64,000 nt of DNA from NCBI RefSeq assembly GCF_000495815.1, contig NZ_AWGE01000001.1:62001-126000 (forward strand), given 5' to 3'. Every line of letters begins with the position of its first letter. Positions within the stretch are counted from its first letter, which is position 1. Positions 46,605-55,773 of the stretch are shown piece by piece. The DNA comes from Asticcacaulis sp. AC466 (GTDB lineage: Bacteria > Pseudomonadota > Alphaproteobacteria > Caulobacterales > Caulobacteraceae). A program made the position numbers and the translations under genes. The notes below the pieces were generated by a model, which saw nothing but the letters and a program-made list of their open reading frames with translations, did no database searches and was not told where the DNA came from.

Positions 46605-47471
46605 ATGGAATCCTTGTTCGCACCGCCGCCAAAGCCGGTCAGCCCCGGTCTCTACATCGTCGCCACGCCGATCGGCAATCTGCGCGACATAACCTTGCGG
46701 GCACTCGATATCCTGCGCGCCGCCGATGTGGTGCTGGCCGAGGACACACGCGTCGCCGGAAAGCTGATGGCCGCCTACGATTTGAAGAAAAAGTTGCTGC
46801 GCTACGATGATCACGCCGGCGACAAGATTTTACCAGAAATTCTCGACCGCCTGGCCCAAGGTCAGATTGTCGCCCAGATATCCGACGCGGGCACACCGCT
46901 GATCAACGACCCCGGCTTCCGCCTGGTCAGCGAGGCGCAAAAGGCGGGTGCGGCCGTACATCCCATTCCCGGCGCCTCGGCCGTTCTGGCCGCATTGTGC
47001 CTGTCGAGCCTGCCGACCGACCGCTTCCTGTTCGCCGGATTTCTGCCTAACAAATCGGCAGCGCGGAAAACCTTTCTTGGGGAATTCGTCACTCAGTCGG
47101 CCACGCTCGTCATGTTCGAAACGGGTCAGCGCCTGCACGACTCGCTCGTGGACATAGCCGAGGTTCTGGGTGACCGTGACGCCTGTATCTGTCGGGAGCT
47201 GACCAAGCTGTACGAAACCGCCCATCGCGGCCGCTTAAGCGATCTGATTTCTGACCCGGCGTTGGCTGAACCCAAGGGCGAAATCGTCATCGTCATCGCC
47301 CCACCGGTCGCCGCTGCGCCTTCCACCGATAATCTGGAAGAGGCGCTCAAACTGGCGCTGGAACAGTATGCCCCGGCCGATGCCGCCAGGCAACTGTCCC
47401 AGATGTTCGGTCTGCCGCGCAAGATGATCTACCAAAAGGCGCTGGAAATGCAGGGCAAAGCGCGTGGCTGA
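46605..47471 (+). CDS. rsmI: 16S rRNA 2'-O-ribose C1402 methyltransferase
   Basis: SAM-dependent enzyme of 288 residues of the tetrapyrrole-methylase fold. YIVATPIGNLRDIT near 17-30, LAEDTRVAGKL near 44-54, SDAGTPLINDPG and PGASAV are all RsmI signatures. Starts three bases after hemW and its end overlaps the yraN start by eight bases. Confidence 0.96.
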   Translation: MESLFAPPPKPVSPGLYIVATPIGNLRDITLRALDILRAADVVLAEDTRVAGKLMAAYDLKKKLLRYDDHAGDKILPEILDRLAQGQIVAQISDAGTPLINDPGFRLVSEAQKAGAAVHPIPGASAVLAALCLSSLPTDRFLFAGFLPNKSAARKTFLGEFVTQSATLVMFETGQRLHDSLVDIAEVLGDRDACICRELTKLYETAHRGRLSDLISDPALAEPKGEIVIVIAPPVAAAPSTDNLEEALKLALEQYAPADAARQLSQMFGLPRKMIYQKALEMQGKARG

Positions 47472-47844
47472 CCGGGCAGCGCGCGGTCTAAAAGCCTTTA
47501 AGCGCGGCCATCTCGTCGAATATATTGCCCTGATCCATCTGATGCTGAAAGGCTATCGGATTCTCGGTTTTCGGCTGAAAACACCGCAGGGCGAAATCGA
47601 CATCCTGGCCCAGAAAGGCCGACGTCTGGCCGTGGTCGAGGTTAAACAACGCCGCCGACGCGAAGAGGCATTTGAGACCGTCTCTTACGTTCAGCAGGAC
47701 CGCCTGTGGCAGGCCGGGCTCAGCCTTCAGGCCAGGCGGCCACGCCTGGCTCGGCTCGATCTCAATATCGATCTTTATATTGTCGCCTCCGGGCAATGGC
47801 CCGAACACCGCATCAATGCCTTCGAGAAAACAGAACGCTATTAG
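47464..47844 (+). CDS. YraN/UPF0102 endonuclease-like protein
   Basis: Small protein of 126 residues with a restriction-endonuclease-like fold. RGHLVEYIALIHL, then GEIDILA and AVVEVKQR supply the E, D and ExK residues of the active site. Family function is unclear, with a proposed role in processing recombination intermediates. GTG start at 47464 overlaps the rsmI stop. Translationally coupled to rsmI. Confidence 0.9.
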   Translation: MADRAARGLKAFKRGHLVEYIALIHLMLKGYRILGFRLKTPQGEIDILAQKGRRLAVVEVKQRRRREEAFETVSYVQQDRLWQAGLSLQARRPRLARLDLNIDLYIVASGQWPEHRINAFEKTERY

Positions 47845-47935
47845 ACTGACATGCGGCTTTGGGCTTGCCTTGTCCGATGCATAATCACATATGGGGCGTG
47901 CGGCCGGATAGAGGGCCGAACTTCGGGAGAGCCCC

Positions 47936-48886
47936 ATGAGCCTGCGCGTCGCCGTCCAGATGGACCCCATCGAAAAGATCAATATCGCCGGGGACACCAC
48001 CTTTCTGCTGATGATGGCGGCCCAAAGGCGCGGGCACAGCCTGTGGGTCTATCAACCCGAACATCTCAGCTACGAGGACGGCAGGCCGTTCGCCCGCGCC
48101 CGCCGGGTCGCCTTGCGCGACGTCAAGGGCGACCACGTCACGGCCGGCGAGTTTGAAACCCTCGACCTTGCTGACGATGTGGACGTCATCCTGATGCGCC
48201 AGGACCCGCCGTTCGACATCGCCTATATCACCGCGACCTACTTCCTCGAAACGGTCCATCCCAAAACACTCGTCGTCAATAACCCGACCAGCGTGCGGGA
48301 CGCGCCGGAAAAGCTTCTGGCGACACGCTTCCCCGGTCTCCAGCCGCCGACCCTGATTTCGTCCGACCCGGTTGCCCTGCATGACTTCTTCGAACGTCAC
48401 GGTGACTGCATCCTGAAACCCCTGCACGGCGCCGCCGGGAATGGCATAATCAAACTCAAGGCCGGCGACCGCAACCTGGATGCCCTGATTGAACTGTTTG
48501 GCAGTATGAGCCGCGAGCCGGTCATCCTGCAAAAGTTCATTCCCGCCGTCAGCGCTGGCGATAAGCGCATTATCCTGATCGACGGGGAAATCGCGGGCGG
48601 TATCAACCGCGTGCCGGAAGCGGGCGCTGTCCGATCCAACCTGCGGGTCGGCGGCACCGCTGAACCGCTGGTGCTCACAAAACGTGATCGCGAGATCTGT
48701 GAAATCCTCAAGCCCGTGCTGAAGGAAAAAGGTCTTATGTTTGTGGGCATTGACGTAATCGGCGATTATTTGACCGAAATCAATGTCACCTCACCCACCG
48801 GGGCTGTACAACTGAAGGCCTTCGAAGGGATTGATGTCGGCGAGATTTTATGGGATCGCATAGACGAGACCCTGAAAGGCGCCTGA
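47936..48886 (+). CDS. gshB: Glutathione synthetase
   Basis: ATP-grasp enzyme of 316 residues adding glycine to gamma-glutamylcysteine. [17 protein letters not shown] near 7-23, [20 protein letters not shown] and [17 protein letters not shown] are diagnostic of GshB. GGGAGAG Shine-Dalgarno. 91 bases after yraN, probably the last gene of the rdgB operon. Confidence 0.97.
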   Translation: MSLRVAVQMDPIEKINIAGDTTFLLMMAAQRRGHSLWVYQPEHLSYEDGRPFARARRVALRDVKGDHVTAGEFETLDLADDVDVILMRQDPPFDIAYITATYFLETVHPKTLVVNNPTSVRDAPEKLLATRFPGLQPPTLISSDPVALHDFFERHGDCILKPLHGAAGNGIIKLKAGDRNLDALIELFGSMSREPVILQKFIPAVSAGDKRIILIDGEIAGGINRVPEAGAVRSNLRVGGTAEPLVLTKRDREICEILKPVLKEKGLMFVGIDVIGDYLTEINVTSPTGAVQLKAFEGIDVGEILWDRIDETLKGA

Positions 48887-49081
48887 CACTTGCGCCCCGA
48901 TAACAAGAATGGATGACTGACAAGGCTTGATGACGAGGCCTTGCCGTAGCGAAATATGTAGAGCCGGCGGGTTTGTTCTTAGGCCAGCTCCTAGAATGTT
49001 TCCTCCTCCGCGCTGGATGTGCGCGATGTTGCGCCATTGTTCTATTTTTGTTCTTGATTTGTGTTTTTCTCTCACCTATGC

Positions 49082-49090
49082 TGTGGATAA
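49082..49090 (-). promoter_or_regulatory. Perfect DnaA box upstream of the YifB/ComM gene
   Basis: On the minus strand this reads TTATCCACA, an exact match to the DnaA consensus, 61 bases before the yifB start. I noticed no other perfect copy in the window. A single box can occur by chance (roughly once or less per 130 kb per sequence). Confidence 0.5.
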
Positions 49091-49150
49091 TTCCAGTATC
49101 CGCGTACCAGGGAAATAGCCCGGGAAAATAGCATCGAGAGGGGGCGCGGC

Positions 49151-50710
49151 ATGCCGGCACGTATCACCACCATCGCCTTTGAAGGCGCCGAAGCGCGTCG
49201 CGTCGAAGCCGAAGTCGTCTTTACCAATGGCCAGGTGGGGTTTCAGGTCGTAGGCCTGGGTGATAAGGCTGTGGCCGAAAGCCGGGAACGGGTAAGGGGC
49301 GCCTTTGCTGGCATGGGGCTCAGCCTTCCGGGCAAGCGGATCGTCGCTGCCCTGTCACCGGCTGATCTGCCGAAGGAAGGCTCCCATTTCGACTTGCCCA
49401 TCGCCCTGGCCGTTATGACCGCCATGGGCATTATCCCCGAAGACGCCCTGTCCGGCTATGTCTGTATCGGCGAACTCATGCTGGATGGGCGGATTGCACC
49501 GGTCAGCGGTGCTCTGCCTGCTGCCATGGCGGCCAACGGCTTCGACATGGGACTTATCTGCCCGGCCGACAACGGCCCGGAAGCGGCATGGTCGGGCAAT
49601 CCCTCCATCCTGGCGCCGGCCTCGCTGATTTCGCTGATCAACCATTTCAAGGGCCATGCCGTATTGACGCCGCCCCAGCGCGGGGCACCGAAAATATCGG
49701 AAAAGCCGCTCGATCTCAACGAGGTCAAGGGACAGGAAACGCCGAAGCGCGCCTTGGAAATTGCGGCCGCCGGCGGTCATAACCTGTTGTTCGTCGGACC
49801 TCCAGGCTCAGGCAAATCGATGCTGGCGCAACGCCTGCCAGGTATATTGCCGCCGCTGACCTCGCGAGAATTGCTGGAAACGTCGCAGGTCTGGTCGATG
49901 GCCGGGCTGATCGCCAAGGGCGAACTCACTCAGGAGCGTCCCTTCCGTGCCCCGCACCATTCCGCCTCTATGGCGGCCCTAACCGGCGGTGGTATGCGCG
50001 CACGGCCCGGCGAAGTCTCCTTGGCACACAATGGCGTTCTGTTTCTCGATGAATTGCCGGAGTTCTCGCCTCAGGCTTTGGACAGCCTGCGTCAGCCTCT
50101 CGAAACCAATGAAGTCATAGTGGCGCGGGCCAATCATCACATCAAATATCCGGCGCGGGTGCAATTGGTGGCGGCGATGAATCCGTGCCGTTGCGGCTAT
50201 GGCGGTGTCGGCAAGGGGGCGTGCGGCAAGGCCCCGCGCTGCATAAAGGACTATCAAAGCCGGGTCTCGGGGCCGCTTATGGACCGTATCGATTTGCAGA
50301 TCGACGTGCCGCCGGTCACCGCCATGGACCTGTCCTTGCCGCCACCGACTGAAGGATCGAAGGCGGTTGCCGCCCGGGTGCAGGCCGCCCGCGACATTCA
50401 ACTCGAACGCGCTCGCCGCCTCGACCTGCCGAATGACAATGGTCTCAACGCGACGGCCTATGGCGCCGGCCTGGAACAAATCTGCGCGCTCGACGATCAG
50501 GCTCGTGCCCTGCTTACCCAGGCGGCGCAGCAGACCGGCCTCAGCGCCCGCGGATGGACGCGCACCCTGCGTCTGGCGCGGACGATCGCTGATCTGGAGC
50601 AGTCCGGTTCGGTCCTGCGTCGTCACGTGGCCGAAGCCTTGATCTATCGCCGCACGGCGGCGACCGACAATCAGGTAGAAGCCCGTTTACAGATGCAGAT
50701 TCCGGGTTGA
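49151..50710 (+). CDS. comM: YifB/ComM-family AAA+ ATPase (Mg-chelatase-like)
   Basis: Protein of 519 residues. N-terminal ChlI-type domain (about 1-170; GLGDKAVAESRERVR, SPADLPKEGS), AAA+ core with Walker A GPPGSGKS near 216-223, Walker B LFLDELPEF and a C-terminal Mg-chelatase domain (MNPCRCG, SGPLMDRIDL). ComM in Vibrio is a helicase aiding branch migration during transformation; the function in alphaproteobacteria is not settled. GAGAGGGGG Shine-Dalgarno. Confidence 0.92.
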   Translation: MPARITTIAFEGAEARRVEAEVVFTNGQVGFQVVGLGDKAVAESRERVRGAFAGMGLSLPGKRIVAALSPADLPKEGSHFDLPIALAVMTAMGIIPEDALSGYVCIGELMLDGRIAPVSGALPAAMAANGFDMGLICPADNGPEAAWSGNPSILAPASLISLINHFKGHAVLTPPQRGAPKISEKPLDLNEVKGQETPKRALEIAAAGGHNLLFVGPPGSGKSMLAQRLPGILPPLTSRELLETSQVWSMAGLIAKGELTQERPFRAPHHSASMAALTGGGMRARPGEVSLAHNGVLFLDELPEFSPQALDSLRQPLETNEVIVARANHHIKYPARVQLVAAMNPCRCGYGGVGKGACGKAPRCIKDYQSRVSGPLMDRIDLQIDVPPVTAMDLSLPPPTEGSKAVAARVQAARDIQLERARRLDLPNDNGLNATAYGAGLEQICALDDQARALLTQAAQQTGLSARGWTRTLRLARTIADLEQSGSVLRRHVAEALIYRRTAATDNQVEARLQMQIPG

Positions 50711-50800
50711 ATACACCCTCTGTTAATCAAGCCTTTGAGCTAACTTAACCTTTTTGGGCTAGTGTCCGCCTATCAGAAGATAGATTGCGGAAGAATCCGA

Positions 50801-52339
50801 ATGCCAATTTCCCTTACCGGGCCCGACACCTCTAAAACCCCTGAAGAGCGCTTGTCGCCTGAGGAACGGTTGAAGGCCCGTGAAGATTTTTTCCGATTGA
50901 TGAGCCATGAAATTCGCACGCCGCTAAACGGCGTCATGGGTATGTTGTCGCTGTTGACGCGGACCTCCCTGACTCCGGATCAGGCCTCCTATATTCAGAC
51001 CGCGCGCGAATCTGGCGATCACCTGCTCACCCTGGTTAACGACCTGCTCGACTATGCGCGTATGGATGCTGGCCATATTGCGCTCGAAATCAGCGAAGTC
51101 CGTCTTGAGCCTTTGTTGCAGGGGGTCGCTGAGCTGCTGTCGCCGCGCGCCCATGCCAATGGCATCGAGGTTGTCTGGTCGCTCGACCCGCGTCTTGACT
51201 ATATACACGCCGATGAAGGCCGCCTGCGCCAGATCCTCTTCAATCTGGCCGGCAATGCCATCAAATTCACGACGCAAGGTGGGGTACTGATACATGTCGG
51301 CCTGTCTGACTCTGGTATGATCGTTTTCAGCGTCAGAGATACCGGCGCCGGCATTCCCGTAGAAGCCCGCGCCCGTATTTTCGAGGAATATGGTCAGGTC
51401 GAGCCGAGCCACGCCACCCGTTACGGCGGCGCAGGTCTCGGCTTGGTAGTCGTCAAGAAGCTGGTCGAAGTGATGAACGGCACGCTTACGCTTGAGTCCG
51501 AGATGGGCAAGGGCTCGATTTTTACCGTCGAGTTCCGTGCGCCATATGGCCTGAGCAACGAGACCCCGCGCTCGCAATACCCCCACGCCATTGCCTTTAT
51601 CGGCGATAACGCCATCCTGGCCGAAGGTGCCCAATGCCATCTGGCCGCCGCCTATTGCCGTCTTAGCCGCGTCGCACGTCCGGAAGATATTTTCGACCCG
51701 CAGGCTATTCTGCTGGCCGACCGCGCAGCCTTCATGACGCCGACCAAGGCGCCCTCATCTCGCAGCCTTATCCTGCTGGCGCCGGAAGAACGCGATGAGA
51801 TCGACGCCTGGCGTGAACAGGGTTGGGCCGGTTATCTGATAAAGCCTCTGCGCCGCTCGTCCCTGTTGGAACGCCTTGAAGCCCTGCATGACCGGTCACG
51901 CGACACGCCGGGCGCGGGCCATAATGACGATGACCGCATCGTCAGCGAAGCCGCGCCGGACAAATCGGTATTGTTGGTCGAAGACAATCCGGTCAACGCG
52001 CTGCTGGCGCAGATCCTGCTCCAGCGTGAAGGCTGTCGCGTGGAGCGGGCGTCGTCTGGCGAAGAAGCGATCGATATTCTCAAACAGCGCAGTTTCGATA
52101 TCATCTTGATGGATTTGGGCTTGCCGGGCCTGGATGGCATTGGCACGACACGCGAAGTCCGCGCCCTGGGCATTCGCACGCCGATCATCGCCCTGACCGC
52201 TAACGCCTATGAAGAAGATCGCCGCGCCAGCATCAATGCCGGCATGAACGATTTCCTCACCAAGCCCATTGAACTGGTGGCGCTGAAGCACCGCTTGCAA
52301 ACCTGGACCTGCGCGTCGCGCGAAGCCAAAAGCGCGTAA
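50801..52339 (+). CDS. shkA: Hybrid histidine kinase with pseudo-receiver, ShkA-like
   Basis: Soluble kinase of 512 residues without a sensor domain. DHp helix with H36 (LMSHEIRTP), catalytic ATPase domain (N152 in GNAIKFT, DTGAG at 180-184, GGAGLGL at 209-215), a pseudo-receiver lacking a phosphoacceptor (about 262-362) and a true receiver (about 388-505, D438, T466, K488). R331 and Y345-x-I-x-P-x-R351 in the pseudo-receiver plus a DDR motif at 377-379 in the linker match what I recall of Caulobacter ShkA, where c-di-GMP displaces the pseudo-receiver and activates the kinase toward TacA and stalk genes. ATG at 50801 has GGAAG upstream; a GTG at 50762 is less likely. Confidence 0.8.
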   Translation: MPISLTGPDTSKTPEERLSPEERLKAREDFFRLMSHEIRTPLNGVMGMLSLLTRTSLTPDQASYIQTARESGDHLLTLVNDLLDYARMDAGHIALEISEVRLEPLLQGVAELLSPRAHANGIEVVWSLDPRLDYIHADEGRLRQILFNLAGNAIKFTTQGGVLIHVGLSDSGMIVFSVRDTGAGIPVEARARIFEEYGQVEPSHATRYGGAGLGLVVVKKLVEVMNGTLTLESEMGKGSIFTVEFRAPYGLSNETPRSQYPHAIAFIGDNAILAEGAQCHLAAAYCRLSRVARPEDIFDPQAILLADRAAFMTPTKAPSSRSLILLAPEERDEIDAWREQGWAGYLIKPLRRSSLLERLEALHDRSRDTPGAGHNDDDRIVSEAAPDKSVLLVEDNPVNALLAQILLQREGCRVERASSGEEAIDILKQRSFDIILMDLGLPGLDGIGTTREVRALGIRTPIIALTANAYEEDRRASINAGMNDFLTKPIELVALKHRLQTWTCASREAKSA

Positions 52340-52431
52340 TCTCCAGAACGCCACACTCGGGAAAGACTCCGAACCTTTACAGCATAACCAAAGCCACTTA
52401 CCGTCTCCGCCCGAACGGACAGGGGACCTGA

Positions 52432-54156
52432 ATGAACGCGTCTGATGCTAAGGACAAGCCGAAAATATCGGCACTGGCGGCCTTGCTGGCCTTTTTCCGT
52501 CCTAAACCCTTGCTGATGCTTGCGCTCGGTTATGCGTCCGGCATGCCGTTCCTGCTGGTCAACGATACCTTGAGTGCCTGGCTGCGGGTCGAAGGCCTGT
52601 CTCTTCAGGTCATCGGCTTTTTCGTGCTGGTCACCTTTTCCTACACTTTGAAATTCATGTGGGCGCCGTTACTGGACCGGATGAACGTACCGTGGCTGAA
52701 CGACAGACTGGGGCATCGCCGCGCCTGGATGCTGGTCTTGCAGGCTGCCGTGGCGCTCGGGCTGCTCGGCATCGCTGCCACCAATCCGACGGTTAATTTG
52801 GGCCAGATGGCTGCCTTTGCCGCCTTGACCGCCTTTTTCGGCGCCAGCCAGGACATTGTCATGGACGCGTGGCGGATCGAATCCGTCGAACCGGAACTGC
52901 AAGGGATCATGACAGCGGCCTATCAATGGGGCTATCGCATTGCCATGATGGTGGCTGGTGCCGTGCCGCTGATCCTGTCGTCGCGAATTGGCTGGCCCCT
53001 GGCCTATGCCACCATGGCATTGATGATGATCATCGGTTGGATAGCGGTCCTGCTGGCGCCGCGCGGACCCGCGCATCACCCGCGTCCGATTCACTACGAA
53101 GGCCTGGCGGTACGTCCGGCCCTCGAAGTCTTGGAATGGATCGGCCGCGTGCTGCTTATCCTTATTGCGGCGCTGGCCGTGGGGTCTGGCCTGACCGCCA
53201 ATGCCGACCTGATGAACGGCTTGATTGGCCACATCGGCGTGAGCCTAGATGCCCAGGCAACGTTCAAGGCCGCCTTTACCTCGAAGCAGACCGGACCGTT
53301 CCTGCAAATTCCGTTTACACTGGTGGGGCTCGCCCTGATGATGAGCGCCTGCCTGCCTCTTCCGTGGCCGACGCGTCCCGGCGCCTATTTCAAGGGCGCG
53401 TTCATCGAGCCACTGGCTGACTTTTTTCGACGGTACAAGGATTGGGCCGGTTTCATCTTCGCCCTGATCTGCCTGTACCGCATCAGCGAATTCACGCTCA
53501 GCATCATGAACCCGTTTTATGTCGACCTCGGCTTTTCGCTGGACGTGGTCGGAGAGATGCGCAAGGGCTTTGGCGTGCTGATGCTGGTTATCGGTGTGGG
53601 TGTCGCCGGTTGGTTGATCGCGCGTTTCGGCGTGCGCAAGTCGCTGCTGATCGGCGCCATTGTCGGGCCATTCAGCCACATTGGCTTTATGTGGCTGGCC
53701 TGTGCCGGCCATTCCCTGCCGATCTTCGCCGTCGCCCTAGCTATGGATAACGTTGCCGCCTCTATCGCCGGCACGGCCTTGATCGCCTATATGTCCACGC
53801 TGGTTTCGCCGCAATACACGGCGCCGCAATACGCTATATTCTCAAGCTTCTACGCCATTTTGGGCAAGCTCGTGGCCTCACAGTCCGGCCGCATCGTCGA
53901 AGGTTCGGCCAAGGCGGCCGATGCCGGCGGCTTTAGTGCCATCTTCAAGGGATTGATGGGAAACCTGCACGCCGATTCTTACACGGTTGCTTCGGCCAAG
54001 CTGGCGGTAACGCCCGCCGCCATGGGAGCGGGCTATTTCGCCTTTTTCGCCTACACGATCGTCATCGGCTTTGTCGCCATCGCCATGTGCATCTGGCTGC
54101 ATATCCGGCGCGTCGAAGGCAGCGAACTCAAAGCCGAACAGCCGCAACCGGAATAG
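52432..54156 (+). CDS. ampG: AmpG-family muropeptide permease
   Basis: Inner-membrane major-facilitator protein of 574 residues with twelve or more helices. Diagnostic AmpG segments: GYASGMPFLLVNDTLSAWL near 33-51, the KFMWAPLLDR loop near 76-85, and ASQDIVMDAWRIE near 138-150. It imports anhydro-muropeptides from peptidoglycan turnover. An insertion of about 80 residues between helices 6 and 7 is longer than in E. coli AmpG (491 residues). AGGGGA Shine-Dalgarno. Confidence 0.93.
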   Translation: MNASDAKDKPKISALAALLAFFRPKPLLMLALGYASGMPFLLVNDTLSAWLRVEGLSLQVIGFFVLVTFSYTLKFMWAPLLDRMNVPWLNDRLGHRRAWMLVLQAAVALGLLGIAATNPTVNLGQMAAFAALTAFFGASQDIVMDAWRIESVEPELQGIMTAAYQWGYRIAMMVAGAVPLILSSRIGWPLAYATMALMMIIGWIAVLLAPRGPAHHPRPIHYEGLAVRPALEVLEWIGRVLLILIAALAVGSGLTANADLMNGLIGHIGVSLDAQATFKAAFTSKQTGPFLQIPFTLVGLALMMSACLPLPWPTRPGAYFKGAFIEPLADFFRRYKDWAGFIFALICLYRISEFTLSIMNPFYVDLGFSLDVVGEMRKGFGVLMLVIGVGVAGWLIARFGVRKSLLIGAIVGPFSHIGFMWLACAGHSLPIFAVALAMDNVAASIAGTALIAYMSTLVSPQYTAPQYAIFSSFYAILGKLVASQSGRIVEGSAKAADAGGFSAIFKGLMGNLHADSYTVASAKLAVTPAAMGAGYFAFFAYTIVIGFVAIAMCIWLHIRRVEGSELKAEQPQPE

Positions 54157-54158
54157 AT

Positions 54159-54183
54159 CGCCGTTCTGATGCAATCAGAACGG
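54159..54183. terminator. Bidirectional hairpin between ampG and a convergent gene
   Basis: Perfect 10-bp stem (about 54160-54169 with 54175-54184) with a five-base loop, directly after the ampG stop. No strong T run on either side. Confidence 0.65.
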
Positions 54184-54189
54184 CACATA

Positions 54190-54528
54190 TCAGGCCTTTT
54201 TCGCCTGAACATTCATCAGTGATTTCATGCTGCCCAGTACGCCGATCATGCCATAGGCAAAGACGTACAGTAGGAAGTATTGCGCAACTGACTCGATGTG
54301 CTGGATGTCAGCCCACGCCGGCCGGCCGCCGGATACGACGGGCAGAAAAATGTTGAATGCCAGGACCAGGACCAAAGCGGCCGCGGCCTTCAGGGCGTAT
54401 TTTTCGGGTCTTTTTTGCAATAGGCCGATGGCGATGGCCACGACCAGAATGGGCAAGGGATTGACGCTGCCTAGGGCCGCGCGAAAACCGTCGCTGACAC
54501 TGATAAAAAATTGCCAGATATCGTTCAT
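54190..54528 (-). CDS. Small membrane protein, paralogue 1
   Basis: Inner-membrane protein of 112 residues with three hydrophobic stretches (about 20-40, 45-65, 80-103). The N terminus MNDIWQFFISVSDG and the NPLP motif at about 23-26 correspond to MGDFTQFLWAMWDS and NPVP in the next gene. AAGGA Shine-Dalgarno. Family not recognised; no catalytic motif visible. Confidence 0.65.
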   Translation of the reverse strand: MNDIWQFFISVSDGFRAALGSVNPLPILVVAIAIGLLQKRPEKYALKAAAALVLVLAFNIFLPVVSGGRPAWADIQHIESVAQYFLLYVFAYGMIGVLGSMKSLMNVQAKKA

Positions 54529-54629
54529 AGGGTATCCTTCATCTCGCTAAAAACAAGGGTACGCACTCCGCCGGGAACAGCGATACTCGCGCGTGCCGCT
54601 TAAGGGGGCGGACCGGCGCAACACAGGTA

Positions 54630-54660
54630 AAGGCAAGGTGGGCCATTGCGACGGCCCACC
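54630..54660 (-). terminator. Terminator after small membrane protein 2
   Basis: Perfect 8-bp stem (54637-54644 with 54653-54660), eight-base loop, followed on the minus strand by TTGCCTTT. Located 54 bases after the stop of the gene starting at 55070. Confidence 0.75.
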
Positions 54661-54713
54661 ATCACCTTACCATGGTTAACGAAAAATCAAAAAACCATGC
54701 GGATTTCGGCGGA

Positions 54714-55070
54714 TTATACCGTCTTATGGCTATTGGCCTTTGGCCCGATGAGAGAAAGGGTGAGCTTTATCAAGCCCATAATGCGGATCGTTACATAGGC
54801 GATCAACAGCAGCATCGCGATCTGTATCTGCACTTCCAACTGCAACACATCGGGCCAGATCGCCTGGTAACCTATGGCGCGCGGCAGCAGAGCAGTCACA
54901 ATGACCGCCGGGATAACCGCAATGATCGCCAATATCCACGCAGGCATTCGACGTGACTGTATCATACCGAAAAAGAGCCCGAAAATGACTACCGGGACGG
55001 GGTTGAGCCCGATCAGGGCGGCCTGGGTCGAATCCCACATGGCCCAAAGGAACTGCGTAAAGTCGCCCAT
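54714..55070 (-). CDS. Small membrane protein, paralogue 2
   Basis: Inner-membrane protein of 118 residues with three to four hydrophobic stretches and the same layout as the gene at 54190: short amphipathic start, NP-x-P turn, two helices, a W-x-D loop (IWPDV versus AWADI), and a last helix ending basic. The shared pattern suggests an old tandem duplication. AAAGAGA Shine-Dalgarno. Function unknown. Confidence 0.65.
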   Translation of the reverse strand: MGDFTQFLWAMWDSTQAALIGLNPVPVVIFGLFFGMIQSRRMPAWILAIIAVIPAVIVTALLPRAIGYQAIWPDVLQLEVQIQIAMLLLIAYVTIRIMGLIKLTLSLIGPKANSHKTV

Positions 55071-55290
55071 TGGCGGTCTCTTTCAAAAGCTGGTGTTCAG
55101 CCTGATTAAAACCAGCAAGTCTGAACCTCTTTTGAGGCAGTTGTTCACGCCCCGTTCATCGGCGCGCTTTGACCCGTCAGTCATAATGATGAGGCTGGGC
55201 CGATTTGTGTTTCCTGCAAAATGGAAATATCGAAGTATTGATCACAAATGTGTGCTGATGGGCGAATTGGGCTCGCTCATCAGGCGAAAT

Positions 55291-55743
55291 TTATCGCCCG
55301 GTAGATCCGAAACCACCTTCACCCCGCACGGTAGTCTCCAATGCTTCCGGCGTTTCCCATACAATGCGCGCATGTTGGGCCACGACCATCTGGGCGATGC
55401 GGTCACCGCGGCGGATGACAAAATCTTCCGAACCGAGATTGACGAGGATGACGCCGACCTCTCCGCGATAATCGCTGTCGATCGTGCCGGGTGAATTCAG
55501 GCAGGTGATGCCGAATTTCAACGCCAGGCCGGATCGGGGACGCACCTGAACCTCATACCCTTGCGGTACGGACAGTTTCAAACCCGTCGGCACCAGGGCG
55601 CGGCCCATGGGTTTCAGCACCAGCTCTTCGCCTTCTGCAATAGCGGCTCTCAGGTCGAGACCCGCCGAACCGTCCGTTTCGTAGGCGGGCAGGGTCAGAC
55701 CTGTCGCGTGGGGCAATTGGAGGACATGGGCGGTTACAGTCAT
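55291..55743 (-). CDS. dut: dUTP diphosphatase
   Basis: Trimeric dUTPase of 150 residues that makes dUMP and keeps uracil out of DNA. The five motifs are visible: AGLDLRA (1), PRSGLAL (2), [11 protein letters not shown] (3), [10 protein letters not shown] (4) and [11 protein letters not shown] (5) at the C terminus. Preceded by coaBC on the same strand with a 30-base gap, a common arrangement. Confidence 0.97.
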   Translation of the reverse strand: MTVTAHVLQLPHATGLTLPAYETDGSAGLDLRAAIAEGEELVLKPMGRALVPTGLKLSVPQGYEVQVRPRSGLALKFGITCLNSPGTIDSDYRGEVGVILVNLGSEDFVIRRGDRIAQMVVAQHARIVWETPEALETTVRGEGGFGSTGR

Positions 55744-55773
55744 GGGTGTCGCTTTCAGGAAGGAAGAGGGGAG

